A stretch of 64,000 nt of DNA. Origin: Hydractinia symbiolongicarpus. Its lineage: Eukaryota; Cnidaria; Hydrozoa; Anthoathecata; Hydractiniidae. The stretch covers positions 19,185,851 to 19,249,850 of the forward strand of contig NC_079877.1 of the NCBI RefSeq assembly GCF_029227915.1, in the 5' to 3' direction. The number at the start of each line of letters is the position of its first letter. Position 1 is the first letter of the stretch. The notes under the pieces are model-generated. The model saw nothing but the letters and a program-made list of their open reading frames with translations. It did no database searches and was not told where the DNA came from. Below are positions 35,967-49,416 of this stretch, piece by piece. Both the position numbers and the translations under genes were made by a program.

Positions 35967-38327
35967 CAACAAAACCGACTTGGAACGTTGTAGTCCATTG
36001 AGACTGAAAGGTCTAGACCAATGATGCCATGAGCAGTCTCGTGGAACTAAGTGATTAACGTGTAAGGCTTTTATTAGGCGGCAAGAGGCCATAGTACGGC
36101 TTTTAGAAGGCTATGCTCGTAGTTGACGGTGATATAAGGGCATGGCGCCAAGGCAAATGAGTTTGGACGATGTAGTCCTTTGAGACTGAGAGAACTAGAC
36201 CAATAGGAAGCTGCGCGGACATGTGGAACCACGTAATTCACGTGGAAAGCCTTAATTAGGCCGCAAAAAGCCATAATACGGCTTTTAGAAAGCTTTGCAT
36301 GTAGTTGATGGTGATACAAGGCCATGACGCCAAGAAAACCGACTTGGAACGTTGTAGTCCATTGAGACTGAAAGGTCTAGACCAATGATGCCATGAGCAG
36401 TCTCGTGGAACTAAGTGATTAACGTGTAAAGCTTTTATTAGGCGGCAAAAGCCAAGTTACGGCTTTTAGAAGGGTATCCACGTAGTTAAGGGTGATATAA
36501 AGGCATGGCGCCATGGAAAACGACTTGGGACGTTGTAGATCATTATGACTGCAAGGACTAAGCCCATGGCAACCTGTGCGGCCCCGTGCAACGACGTATT
36601 TTATGTGTAGGGCCTTAATTATGTCGTAAAAGACCATATTACTGCTTTTAGAAGGCTATGCACGTAGTTGACGGTGATATAAGGGCATGGCGCCAAGAAA
36701 AACGACTTGGCACGATGCAGTCCATTGAGAATGAAGGGACTAGACCAATGATACCATGCGCAGGCTTGTGGAACCACGTAATTTACGTGTAAGGCCTTTA
36801 TTAGGCCGCAAAAGCCATATTACGGCTTTTAGAAGGCTATGCACGTAGTTGACGGTGATATAAGGGCATGGCGCCAAGGCAAATGACTTTGGACGTTGTA
36901 GTCCATTGAGACTGCAAAGACTAGACCAATGGCAAGCTGCGCGAACACGTGGAACCACGTAATTTACGTGTAAGAACTTTATTGAGCCGGAAAAGCCATA
37001 TTACGGCTTTTAGAAGGCTATGCACGTAGTTGACGGTGATATAAGGGCATGGCGCCAAGGGAAATGACTTTGGACGATGTAGTCCTTTGAGACTGAGAGA
37101 ACTAGACCAATAGGAAGCTGCGCGGACATGTGGAACCACGTAATTCACGTGGAAAGCCTTAATTAGGCCGCAAAAAGCAATAATACGGCTTTTAGAAAGC
37201 TTTGCACGTAGTTGATGGTGATACAAGGCCATGACGCCAAGAAAACCGACTTGGAACGTTGTAGTCCATTGAGACTGAAAGGTCTAGACCAATGATGCCA
37301 TGAGCAGTCTCGTGGAAATAAGTGATTAACGTGTAAAGCTTTTATTAGGCGGCAAAAGCCAAGTTACGGCTTTTAGAAGGGTATCCACGTAGTTAAGGGT
37401 GATATAAAGGCATGGCGCCATGGAAAACGACTTGGGACGTTGTAGATCATTATGACTGCAAGGACTAAGCCCATGGCAACCTGTGCGGCCCCGTGCAACG
37501 ACGTATTTTATGTGTAGGGCCTTTATTATGTCGTAAAAGGCCATATTACTGCTTTTAGAAGGCTATGCACGTAGTTGACTGTGATATAAGGGCATGGCGC
37601 CAAGAAAAACGACTTGGCACGATGCAGTCCATTGAGAATGAAGGGACTAGACCAATGATACCATGCACAGGCTTGTGGAACCACGTAATTTACGTGTAAG
37701 GCCTTTATTAGGCCGCAAAAGCCATATTACGGCTTTTAGAAGGCTATGCACGTAGTTGACGGTGATATAAGGGCATGGCGCCAAGGCAAATGAGTTTGGA
37801 CGATGTAGTCCTTTGAGACTGAGAGAACTAGACCAATAGGAAGCTGCGCGGACATGTGGAACCACGTAATTCACGTGGAAAGCCTTAATTAGGCCGCAAA
37901 AAGCCATAATACGGCTTTTAGAAAGCTTTGCACGTAGTTGATGGTGATACAAGGCCACGACGCCAAGAAAACCGACTTGGAACGTTGTAGTCCATTGAGA
38001 CTGAAAGGTCTAGACCAATGATACCATGAGCAGGCTCGTGGAACTAAGTGATTAACGTGTAAGGCCTTTATTAGGCGGCAAGAGGCCATAGTACGGCTTT
38101 TAGAAGGCTATGTTCGTAGTTGACGTTGATATAAGGCAATGGCGCCATGGAAAACGACTTGGGACGTTGTAGATCATTAATACTGCAAGGACTAAACCCA
38201 TGGCAACCTGTGCGGACCCGTGGAACCACGTATTATAAGTGTAGGGCCTTAATTATGTCGTAAAAGACCATATTACTGCTTTTAGAAGGCTATGCACGTA
38301 GTTGACGGTGTTATAAGGGCATGGCGC
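35967..38327. repeat. Satellite block, second copy of a 2724 bp duplication
   Basis: It begins with the caacaaaacc C-type monomer and a B that together match 3836-4190. Then C2 and D2 follow, and from about 36,511 to 38,310 the sequence repeats 33,787-35,586 at +2724. It includes an ABCD unit starting at 37601. The copy diverges at gacggtgttataaggg near 38305, where two A monomers follow instead of A2. Confidence 0.87.
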
Positions 38328-38689
38328 CAAGAAAAACGACTTGGCACGATGCAGTCCATTGAGAATGAAGGGACTAGACCAATGATACCATGCGCAGGCT
38401 TGTGGAACCACGTAATTTACGTGTAAGGCCTTTATTAGGCCGCAAAAGCCATATTACGGCTTTTAGAAGGCTATGCACGTAGTTGACGGTGTTATAAGGG
38501 CATGGCGCCAAGAAAAACAACTTGGCACGATGCAGTCCATTGAGAATGAAGGGACTAGACCAATGATACCATGCGCAGGCTTGTGGAACCACGTAATTTA
38601 CGTGTAAGGCCTTTATTAGGCCGCAAAAGCCATATTACGGCTTTTAGAAGGCTATGCACGTAGTTGACGGTGATATAAGGGCATGGCGC
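38328..38689. repeat. Single-monomer tandem duplication (A-A)
   Basis: Two consecutive A monomers, 38328-38508 and 38509-38689, are 181 bp each and near-identical. Both are preceded by the uncommon end gacggtgttataaggg. This is the smallest in-register duplication visible and breaks the ABCD order. Confidence 0.9.
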
Positions 38690-39234
38690 CAAGGCAAATG
38701 ACTTTGGACGATGTAGTCCTTTGAGACTGAGAGAACTAGACCAATAGGAAGCTGCGCGGACATGTGGAACCACGTAATTCACGTGGAAAGCCTTAATTAG
38801 GCCGCAAAAAGCCATAATACGGCTTTTAGAAAGCTTTGCACGTAGTTGATGGTGATACAAGGCCATGACGCCAAGAAAACCGACTTGGAACGTTGTAGGC
38901 CATTGAGACTGAAAGGTCTGGACCAATGATGCCATGAGCAGTCTCGTGGAACTAAGTGATTAACGTGTAAAGCTTTTATTAGGCGGCAAAAGCCAAGTTA
39001 CGGCTTTTAGAAGGGTATCCACGTAGTTAAGGGTGATATAAAGGCATGGCGCCATGGAAAACGACTTGGGACGTTGTAGATCATTATGACTGCAAGGACT
39101 AAGCCCATTGCAACCTGTGCGGCCCCGTGCAACGACGTATTTTATGTGTAGGGCCTTAATTATGTCGTAAAAGACCATATTACTGCTTTTAGAAGGCTAT
39201 GCACGTAGTTGACGGTGAGAAAAGGCCATGGCGG
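38690..39234. repeat. B-C2-D2 satellite segment
   Basis: Three monomers close the preceding A into an ABC2D2 unit. Private variants include cgttgtaggccattgagac, ggtctggaccaatg and agcccattgcaacctg. The last is shared only with the D2 monomer near 6065. The segment ends at ggcggc, and block R copy 3 follows. Confidence 0.85.
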
Positions 39235-41231
39235 CAAGGAAAACGACTTGGCACGTTGCGGTCCATTGAGAATGAAGGGACTAGACCAATGATACCATGC
39301 GCAGGCTTGTGGAACCACGTAATTTACGTGTAAGGCCTTTATTAGGCCGCAAAAGCCATATTACGGCTTTTAGAAGGCTATGCACGTAGTTGACGGTGAT
39401 ATAAGGGCATGGCGCCAAGGCAAATGACTTTGGACGATGTAGTCCTTTGAGACTGAGAGAACTAGACCAATAGGAAGCTGCGCGGACATGTGGAACCACG
39501 TAATTCGCGTGTAAAGCCTTAATTAGGCCGCAAAAAGCAATAATACGGCTTTTAGAAAGCTTTGCACGTAGTTGATGGTGATACAAGGCCATGACGCCAA
39601 GAAAACCGACTTGGAACGTTGTAGTCCATTGAGACTGAAAGGTCTAGACCAATGATGCCATGAGCAGTCTCGTGGAACTAAGTGATTAACGTGTAAGGCT
39701 TTTATTAGGCGGCAAGAGGCCATAGTACGGCTTTTAGAAGGCTATGCTCGTAGTTGACGTTGATATAAGGCAATGGTGCCATGGAAAACGACTTGGGACG
39801 TTGTAGATCATTATGAGGGCAAGGACTAAGCCCATGGCAACCTGTGCGGCCCCGTGCAACGACGTATTTTATGTGTAGGGCCTTAATTATGTCGTAAAAG
39901 GCCATATTACTGCTTTTAGAAGGCTATGCACGTAGTTGACGGTGATATAAGGGCATGGCGCCAAGAAAAACGACTTGGCACGATGCAGTCCATTGAAAAT
40001 GAAGGGACTAGACCAATGATACCATGCGCAGGCTTGTGGAACCACGTAATTTACGTGTAAGGCCTTTATTAGGCCGCAAAAGCCATATTACGGTTTTTAG
40101 AAGGCTATGCACGTAGTTGACGGTGATATAAGGGCATGGCACCAAGGCAAATGACTTTGGACGTTGTAGTCCATTGAGACTACAAAGACTAGACCAATGG
40201 CAAGCTGCACGAACACGTGGAACCACGTAATTCACGTGTAAGGACTTTATTGAGCTGCAAAAGCCATATTACGGCTTTTAGAAGGCTATGCACGTAGTTG
40301 ACGGTGATATAAGGGCATGCCGTCAAGGAAAACGACTTAGGACGTTGTAGTCCATTGAGACTGCAAGGACTAGACCAATAGCAAGCTGCGCGAACAGGTG
40401 GAACAACGTAATTCACGTGGAAAGCCTTAATTAGGCCGCAAAAAGCCATAATACGGCTTTTAGAAAGCCTTGCACGTAGTTGATGGTGATACAAGGCCAT
40501 GACGTCAAAGAAAACGACTTGGGACGTTGTAGTCCATTGAGACTGCAAGGACTAGACCAATGGCAAGCTGTGCAAACACGTGGAACCACGTAATTCACGT
40601 GTAAGGCCTTTATTAAGCCGCAAAGCCATATTACGGCTTTTAGAAGGCTATGCACGTAGTTAACGGTGATATAAGGGCATTGCGCCAAGGAAAACGACTT
40701 GGCACGATGCAGTCCATTGAGAATGAAAGAACTAGACCAATGATACCTTGCCAAGGCTTGTGGAACCACGTATTTTAAGTGTATGGCCTTAATTATGTCG
40801 TAAAAGACCATATTACGGCTTTTAGAAAGCTATGCACGTAGTTGACGGTGATATAAGAGCATGGCGTCAAAGAAAACGACTTGGGACGTTGTAGTCCATT
40901 GAGACTGAAAGGTCTAGACCAATGATAACATGAGCAGGCTCGTGGAACTAAGTGATTAACGTGTAAGGCCTTTATTAGGCGGCAAGAGGCCATAGTACGG
41001 CTTTTAGAAGGCTATGTTCGTAGTTGACGTTGATAAAAGGCAATGGCGCCATGGAAAACGACTTGGGACGTTGTAGATCATTAAGACTGCAAGGACTAAG
41101 CCCATGGCAACGTGTGCGGCCCCGTGCAACGACGTATTTTATGTGTAGGGCCTTTATTATGTCGTAAAAGGCCATATTACTGCTTTTAGAAGGCTATGCA
41201 CGTAGTTGACGGTGATATAAGGGCATGGCGC
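39235..41231. repeat. Variant-monomer block R, copy 3
   Basis: It matches 8558-10,555 at an offset of 30677 bp, with the same unusual monomers (caagctgcacgaacac, gcatgccgtcaagg, ttgccaaggcttgtgg, a short gcaaagcc monomer). It carries more substitutions than copy 2, for example attgagctgcaaaagcc near 40250 and ttattaagccgcaaagcc near 40615. The neighbouring blocks differ from those around copies 1 and 2. Confidence 0.87.
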
Positions 41232-44200
41232 CAAGAAAAACGACTTGGCACGATGCAGTCCATTGAGAATGAAGGGACTAGACTAATGATACCATGCGCA
41301 GGCTTGTGGAACCACGTAATTTACGTGTAAGGCCTTTATTAGGCCGCAAAAGCCATATTACGGCTTTTAGAAGGCTATGCACGTAGTTGACGGTGATATA
41401 AGGGCATGGCGCCAAGGCAAATGAGTTTGGACGATGTAGTCCTTTGAGACTGAGAGAACTAGACCAATAGGAAGCTGCGCGGACATGGGGAACCACGTAA
41501 TTCACGTGGAAAGCCTTAATTAGGCCGCAAAAAGCCATAATACGGCTTTTAGAAAGCTTTGCACGTATTTGATGGTGATACAAGGCCATGACGCCAAGAA
41601 AACCGACTTGGAACGTTGTAGTCCATTGAGACTGAAAGGTCTAGACCAATGATACCATGAGCAGGCTCGTGGAACTAAGTGATTAACGTGTAAGGCCTTT
41701 ATTAGGCGGCAAGAGGCCATAGTACGGCTTTTAGAAGGCTATGTTCGTAGTTGACGTTGATATAAGGCAATGGCGCCATGGAAAACGACTTGGGACGTTG
41801 TAGATCATTAAGACTGCAAGGACTAAACCCATGGCAACCTGTGCGGACCCGTGGAACCACATATTTTAAGTGTAGGGCCTTAATTATGTCGTAAAAGACC
41901 ATATTACTGTTTTTAGAAGGCTATGCACGTAGTTGAGGGTGAGAAAAGGCCATTGCGGCAAGGAAAACGACTTGGCACGTTGCGGTCCATTGAGAATGAA
42001 GGGACTAGACCAATGATACCATGCGCAGGCTTGTGGAACCACGTAATTTACGTGTAAGGCCTTTATTAGGCCGCAAAAGCCATATTACGGCTTTTAGAAG
42101 GCTATGCACGTAGTTGACGGTGATATAAGGGCATGGCGCCAAGCCAAATGACTTTGGACGATGTAGTCCTTTGAGACTGAGAGAACTAGACCAATAGGAA
42201 GCTGCGCGGACATGTGGAACCACGTAATTCACGTGGAAAGCCTTAATTAGGCCGCAAAAAGCCATAATACGGCTTTTAGAAAGCTTTGCACGTAGTTGAT
42301 AGTGATACAAGGCCATGACGCCAAGAAAACCGACTTGGAACGTTGTAGTCCATTGAGACTGAAAGGTCTAGACCAATGATACCATGAGCAGGCTCGTGGA
42401 ACTAAGTGATTAACGTGTAAGGCCTTTATTAGGCGGCAAGAGGCCATAGTACGGCTTTTAGAAGGCTATGTTCGTAGTTGACGTTGATATAAGGCAATGG
42501 CGCCATGGAAAACGACTTGGGACGTTGTAGATCATTAAGACTGCAAGGACTAAGCCCATGGCAACCTGTGCGGCCCCGTGCAACGACGTATTTTATGTGT
42601 AGGGCCTTTATTATGTCGTAAAAGGCCATATTACTGCTTTTAGAAGGCTATGCACGTAGTTGACGGTGATATAAGGGCATGGCGCCAAGAAAAACGACTT
42701 GGCACGATGCAGTCCATTGAGAATGAAGGGACTAGACTAATGATACCATGCGCAGGCTTGTGGAACCACGTAATTTACGTGTAAGGCCTTTATTAGGCCG
42801 CAAAAGCCATATTACGGCTTTTAGAAGGCTATGCACGTAGTTGACGGTGATATAAGGGCATGGCGCCAAGGCAAATGAGTTTGGACGATGTAGTCCTTTG
42901 AGACTGAGAGAACTAGACCAATAGGAAGCTGCGCGGACATGGGGAACCACGTAATTCACGTGGAAAGCCTTAATTAGGCCGCAAAAAGCCATAATACGGC
43001 TTTTAGAAAGCTTTGCACGTAGTTGATGTTGATACAAGGCCATGACGCCAAGAAAACCGACTTGGAACGTTGTAGTCCATTGAGACTGAAAGGTCTAGAC
43101 CAATGATACCATGAGCAGGCTCGTGGAACTAAGTGATTAACGTGTAAGGCCTTTATTAGGCGGCAAGAGGCCATAGTACGGCTTTTAGAAGGCTATGTTC
43201 GTAGTTGACGTTGATATAAGGCAATGGCGCCATGGAAAACGACTTGGGACGTTGTAGATCATTAAGACTGCAAGGACTAAACCCATGGCAACCTGTGCGG
43301 ACCCGTGGAACCACATATTTTAAGTGTAGGGCCTTAATTATGTCGTAAAAGACCATATTACTGTTTTTAGAAGGCTATGCACGTAGTTGAGGGTGAGAAA
43401 AGGCCATTGCGGCAAGGAAAACGACTTGGCACGTTGCGGTCCATTGAGAATGAAGGGACTAGACCAATGATACCATGCGCAGGCTTGTGGAACCACGTAA
43501 TTTACGTGTAAGGCCTTTATTAGGCCGCAAAAGCCATATTACGGCTTTTAGAAGGCTATGCACGTAGTTGACGGTGATATAAGGGCATGGCGCCAAGCCA
43601 AATGACTTTGGACGATGTAGTCCTTTGAGACTGAGAGAACTAGACCAATAGGAAGCTGCGCGGACATGTGGAACCACGTAATTCACGTGGAAAGCCTTAA
43701 TTAGGCCGCAAAAAGCCATAATACGGCTTTTAGAAAGCTTTGCACGTAGTTGATAGTGATACAAGGCCATGACGCCAAGAAAACCGACTTGGAACGTTGT
43801 AGTCCATTGAGACTGAAAGGTCTAGACCAATGATACCATGAGCAGGCTCGTGGAACTAAGTGATTAACGTGTAAGGCCTTTATTAGGCGGCAAGAGGCCA
43901 TAGTACGGCTTTTAGAAGGCTATGTTCGTAGTTGACGTTGATATAAGGCAATGGCGCCATGGAAAACGACTTGGGACGTTGTAGATCATTAATACTGCAA
44001 GGACTAAACCCATGGCAACCTGTGCGGACCCGTGGAACCACGTATTATAAGTGTAGGGCCTTAATTATGTCGTAAAAGACCATATTACTGCTTTTAGAAG
44101 GCTATGCACGTAGTTGACGGTGAGAAAAGGCCATGGCGGCAAGGAAAACGACTTGGCTCCATTGAGGTCCATTCCGGTCCATTGAGAATGAAGGGACTAG

Positions 44201-45370
44201 ACCAATGATACCATGCGCAGGCTTGTGGAACCACGTAATTTACGTGTAAGGCCTTTATTAGGCCGCAAAAGCCATATTACGGCTTTTAGAAGGCTATGCA
44301 CGTAGTTGACGGTGATATAAGGGCATGGCGCCAAGGCAAATGACTTTGGACGATGTAGTCCTTTGAGACTGAGAGAACTAGACCAATAGGAAGCTGCGCG
44401 GACATGTGGAACCACGTAATTCACGTGTAAAGCCTTAATTAGGCCGCAAAAAGCCATAATACGGCTTTTAGAAAGCTTTGCACGTAGTTGATGGTGATAC
44501 AAGGCCATGACGCCAAGAAAACCGACTTGGAACGTTGTAGTCCATTGAGACTAAAAGGTCTAGACCAATGATGCCATGAGCAGTCTCGTGGAACTAAGTG
44601 ATTAACGTGTAAGGCTTTTATTAGGCGGTAAGAGGCCATAGTACGGCTTTTAGAAGGCTATGCTCGTAGTTGACGTTGATATAAGGCAATGGCGCCATGG
44701 AAAACGACTTGGGACGTTGTAGATCATTATGAGGGCAAGGACTAAGCCCATGGCAACCTGTGCGGCCCCGTGCAACGACGTATTTTATGTGTAGGGCCTT
44801 AATTATGTCGTAAAAGACCATATTACTGCTTTTAGAAGGCTATGCACGTAGTTGACGGTGATATAAGGGCATGGCGCCAAGAAAAACGACTTGGCACGAT
44901 GCAGTCCATTGAGAATGAAGGGACTAGACCAATGATACCATGCGCAGGCTTGTGGAACCACGTAATTTACGTGTAAGGCCTTTATTAGGCCGCAAAAGCC
45001 ATATTACGGCTTTTAGAAGGCTATGCACGTAGTTGACGGTGATATAAGGGCATGGCGCCAAGCCAAATGACTTTGGACGATGTAGTCCTTTGAGACTGAG
45101 AGAACTAGACCAATAGGAAGCTGCGCGGACATGTGGAACCACGTAATTCACGTGTAAAGCCTTAATTAGGCCGCAAAAAGCCATAATACGGCTTTTAGAA
45201 AGCTTTGCACGTAGTTGATGGTGATACAAGGCCATGACGCCAAGAAAACCGACTTGGAACGTTGTAGTCCATTGAGACTGAAAGGTCTAGACCAATGATA
45301 CCATGAGCAGGCTCGTGGAACTAAGTGATTAACGTGTAAGGCCTTTATTAGGCGGCAAGAGGCCATAGTA
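41232..45370. repeat. ABCD higher-order repeat, about 5.7 units
   Basis: Units start at 41232, 41959, 42686, 43413, 44140 and 44878. Spacing is 727 bp except for 738 bp after 44140, caused by an 11 bp net insertion at 44158. Units 1 and 3, and units 2 and 4, are nearly identical (offset 1454): for example gacatggggaaccacg in 1 and 3, and gccaagccaaatgac with gttgatagtgatacaagg in 2 and 4. This is a two-unit super-repeat. The last unit breaks off inside C near 45,370, where the divergent domain begins. Confidence 0.92.
44158..44175. other. 18 bp filler replacing 7 bp in an A2 monomer
   Basis: The usual cttggcacgttgcggtcc reads cttggc, then 18 bases composed of two partial copies of tccattgaggtccatt, then ggtccattgag. 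The filler duplicates sequence lying immediately downstream. This resembles templated insertion during end joining or replication slippage. Confidence 0.85.
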
Positions 45371-48300
45371 CGGCTTTTAGAAGGCTATGCACGTAGTTGA
45401 CGGTGATATAAGGGCATGGCACCAAGGCAAATGACTTTGGACGTTGTAGTCCATTGAGACTACAAAGACTAGACCAATGGCTAGCTGCGCGAACACGAGG
45501 AACCACGTAATTCACGTGTAAGGACTTTATTGAGCCGCAAAAGCCATATTACGGCTTTTAGAAGGCTATGCACGTAGTTGACGGTGATATAAGGGCATGC
45601 CGTCAAGGAAAACGACTTGGGACGTTGTAGTCCATTGAGACTGAAAGGTCTAGACCAATGATAACATGAGCAGGCTCCTGGAACTAAGTGATTAACGTGT
45701 AAGGCCTTTATTAGGCCGCAAAAAGCAATATTACGACTTTTAGAAGGCTATGCACGTAGTTGACGGTGATATAAGGGTATGGCGGCAAGGAAAATGACTT
45801 GGCACGTTGCGGTCCATTGAGAATGAAAGGACTAGACCAATGATACCATGCGCAGGCTTGTGGAACCACGTAATTTACGTGTAAGGCCTTAATTAGTCTG
45901 CAAAAGGCCATACTACGGCTTGTCGAAGGCTATGCAAGCAGTTGCCGGTGATATAAGGGCATGGCGTCAAGGAAAACGACTTGGGACGTTGTAGTCCATT
46001 GGGACTGCAAGGACCAGACCAATGGCAAGTTGCGCGAACACGTGGAACAACGTAATTCTCGTGTAAGGCCTTTATTAGGCCGCAAAAAGCCATATTACGG
46101 CTTTTAGTAGGCTATGCACGTAGTTGACGTTGATATAAGGCAATGGCGCTATGGAAAACGACTTGGGACGTTGTAGATCATTAAGACTGCAAGGACTAAA
46201 CCCATGGCAACTGTGCGGACCCGTGGAACCACGTATTTTAAGTGTAGGGCCTTAATTATGTCGTAAAAGACCATATTACGGCTTTTAGAAGGCCATGCAC
46301 TTAGTGGACGATGATAAACGGCCATGGCGCCAGGGAAAACGACTTGGCATGATGCAGTCCATTGAGAATGAAAGGACTAGACCAATGGCAAGCTGCGCGA
46401 ACACGTGGAACAACGTAATTCACGTGTAAGGCCTTAATTATGTCGTAAAAGACCATATTACGGCTTTTAGAAGGCCATGCACGTAGTGGACGATGATAAA
46501 AGGCCATGGCGCCAAGGAAAACGACTTGGCACGTTGCAGTCCATTGAGAATGAAAGGACCAGACCAATGATACAATGCGCAGGCCTCTGGAAATACTTGA
46601 TTTCGTGTAAGGCCTTTATTAGGCGGCAAGAGGCCATAGTACGGCTTATAGAAGGTTATGCACATGATTGACGGTGATAAAAGGCCATGGCGGCAAGGAA
46701 AACGAATTGGCACGTTGCAGTCCATTAAGAATGAAAGGACTAGACCAATGATACCATGCGCAGGCTTGTGGAACCGCGTAATTTACGTGTAAGGCCTTTA
46801 TTAGGCCGCAAAGCCATATTACCCCTTTTAAAAGGCTATGCACGTAGTAGACGGTGATATAAGGGCATGGCGCCAAGGCAAATGACTTTGGACGATGTAG
46901 TCCTTTGAGACTGAAAGAACTAGACCAATAGCAAGCTGCGCGGACATGTGGAACCACGTAATTCCCGTGTAAAGCCTTAATTAGGTCGCAAAAAGCCATA
47001 ATACGGCTTCTAGAAAGCTTTGCACGTAGTTGATGGTGATATAAGGCCAGGACGCCAAGGAAACCGACTTGGAACGTTGTAGTCCATTGAGACTGAATGG
47101 TCTAGACCAATGATACCATGAGCAGGCTCGTGGAACTAAGTGATTAACGTGTAAGGCCTTTATTAGGCGGCAAGAGACCATAGTACGGCTTTTAGAAGGC
47201 TATGTTCGTAGTTGACGTTGATATAAGGCAATGGCGCCATGGAAAACGACTTCGGACGTTGTAGATCATTAATACTGCAAGGACTAAACCCATGGCAACC
47301 TTTGCGGACCCGTGGAACCACGTATTTTAAGTGTAGGGCCTTAATTATGTCGTAAAAGACCATATTACTGCTTTTAGAAGGCTATGCACGTTTTTGACGG
47401 TGATAAAAAGCCATGGCGGCAAGGAAAATGACTTTGGACGTTGTAGTCCTTTGAGACAGAAAGAACTAGAGCAATGGCACCATGCGCAGACTCGTGGAAA
47501 TACGTGATTTTCGTGTAAGGCCTTAATTAGGCTGCAAAAGGCCATACTACGGCTTGTCGAAGGCTATGCAAGCAGTTGCTGGTGATATAAGGGCATGGCG
47601 TCAAGGAAAACGACTTGGGACGTTGTAGTCCATTGGGACTGCAAGGACTAGACCAATGGCAAGTTGCGCAAACACGTGGAACAACGTAATTCACGTGTAA
47701 GGCCTTTATTAGGCCGCAAAAAGCCATATTACGGCTTTTAGTAGGCTATGCACGTAGTTGACGTTGATATAAGGCAATGGCGCCATGGAAAACGACTTGG
47801 GACGTTGTAGATCATTAAGACTGCAAGGACTAAACCCATGGCAACTGTGCGTACCCGTGGATCCACGTATTTTAAGTGTAGGGCCCTAATTATGTCGTAA
47901 AAGACCATATTACGGCTTTGAGAAGGCCATGCACTTAGTGGACGATGATAAACGGCCATGGCGCCAGGGAAAACGACTTGGCATGATGCAGTCCATTGAG
48001 AATGAAAGGACTAGACCAATGGCAAGCTGCGCGAACACGTGGAACAACGTAATTCACGTGTAAGGCCTTAATTATGTCGTAAAAGACCATATTACGGCTT
48101 TTAGAACGCCATGCACGTAGTGGACGATGATAAAAGGCCATGGCGCCAAGGAAAACGACTTGGCACGTTGCAGTCCATTCAGAATGAAAGGACCAGACCA
48201 ATGATATAATGCGCAGGCCTCTGGAAATACTTGATTTCGTGTAAGGCCTTTATTAGAACGCAAAAGCCATATTACGGCTTTTAGAAGGCTATGCACGTAG

Positions 48301-49416
48301 TTGACGGTGATATAAGGGCATGGCGCCAAGGCAAATGACTTTGGACGATGTAGTCCTTTGAGACTGCAGGGACTAGACCAATGGCAAGCTGTGCGAACAC
48401 GTGGAACCACGTAATTCACGTGTAAGGACTTTATTGAGCTGCAAAAGCCATATTACGGCTTTTAGAAGGCTATGCGCGTAGTTAACGGTGATATAAGAGC
48501 ATGCCGTCAAGGAAAACGACTTGGGACGTTGTAGTCCATTGAGACTGCAAGGACTAGACCAATGGCAAGCTGCGCGAAGAGGTGGAACAACGTAATTCAC
48601 GTGTAAGGCCTTTATTAGGCCGCAAAAGCCATATTACGGCTTTTAGAAAGCTATGCACGTAGTTGACGGTGATATAAGAGCATGGCGTCAAAGAAAACGA
48701 CTTGGGACGTTGTAGTCCATTGAGACTGCAAGGACTAGACCAATGATACCTTGCCAAGGCTTGTGGAACGACGTATTTTAAGTGTAGGGCCTTAATTATG
48801 TCGTAAAAGACCATATTACGGCTTTTAGAAGGCCATGCACGTAGTGGACGATGATAAAAGGTCATGGCGCCAAGGAAAACGACTTGGCACGTTGCAGTCC
48901 ATTGAGAATGAAAGGACCAGACCAATGATACAATGCGCAGGCCTCTGGAAATACTTGATTTCGTGTAAGGCCTTTATTAGGCGGCAAGAGGCCATAGTAC
49001 GGCTTTTAGAAGGCTATGCTCGTAGTTGACGTTGATATAAGGCAATGGCGCCATGGAAAACGACTTGGGACGTTTTAGATCGTTATGACTGCAAGGACTA
49101 AACCCATGGCAACCTGTGCGGACCCGTGCAACGACGTATTTTATGTGTAGGGCCTTAATTATGTCGTAAAAGACCATATTACTGCTTTTAGAAGGCTGTG
49201 CACGTAGTTGACGGTGATATAAGGGCATGGCGCCAAGAAAAACGTCTTGGCACGATGCAGTCCATTGAGAATGAAAGGACTATAGCTATGATACCATGCA
49301 CAGGCTTGTGGAACCACGTAATTTACGTGTAAGGCCTTAATTATTCTGCAAAAGGCCATATTTACGGCTTTTAGTAGGCTATGCACGTAGTTGACGTTGA
49401 TATAAGGCAATGGCGC
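45371..49416. repeat. Divergent satellite domain, left part
   Basis: After an in-phase switch inside a C monomer, the ABCD order disappears. Monomers of types G and H (agcagttgccggtgatataa, gacagaaagaactagagcaa) mix with new ones: a set with gcacttagtggacgatgata or gcacgtagtggacgatgata, and one with gcaggcctctggaaatactt. From about 46,470 to 47,350 the sequence recurs at 56,830-57,710 (offset 10363, 57 monomers). A single-base oddity, ggccatatttacggctttt near 49365, marks a junction between monomer types. Confidence 0.85.
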
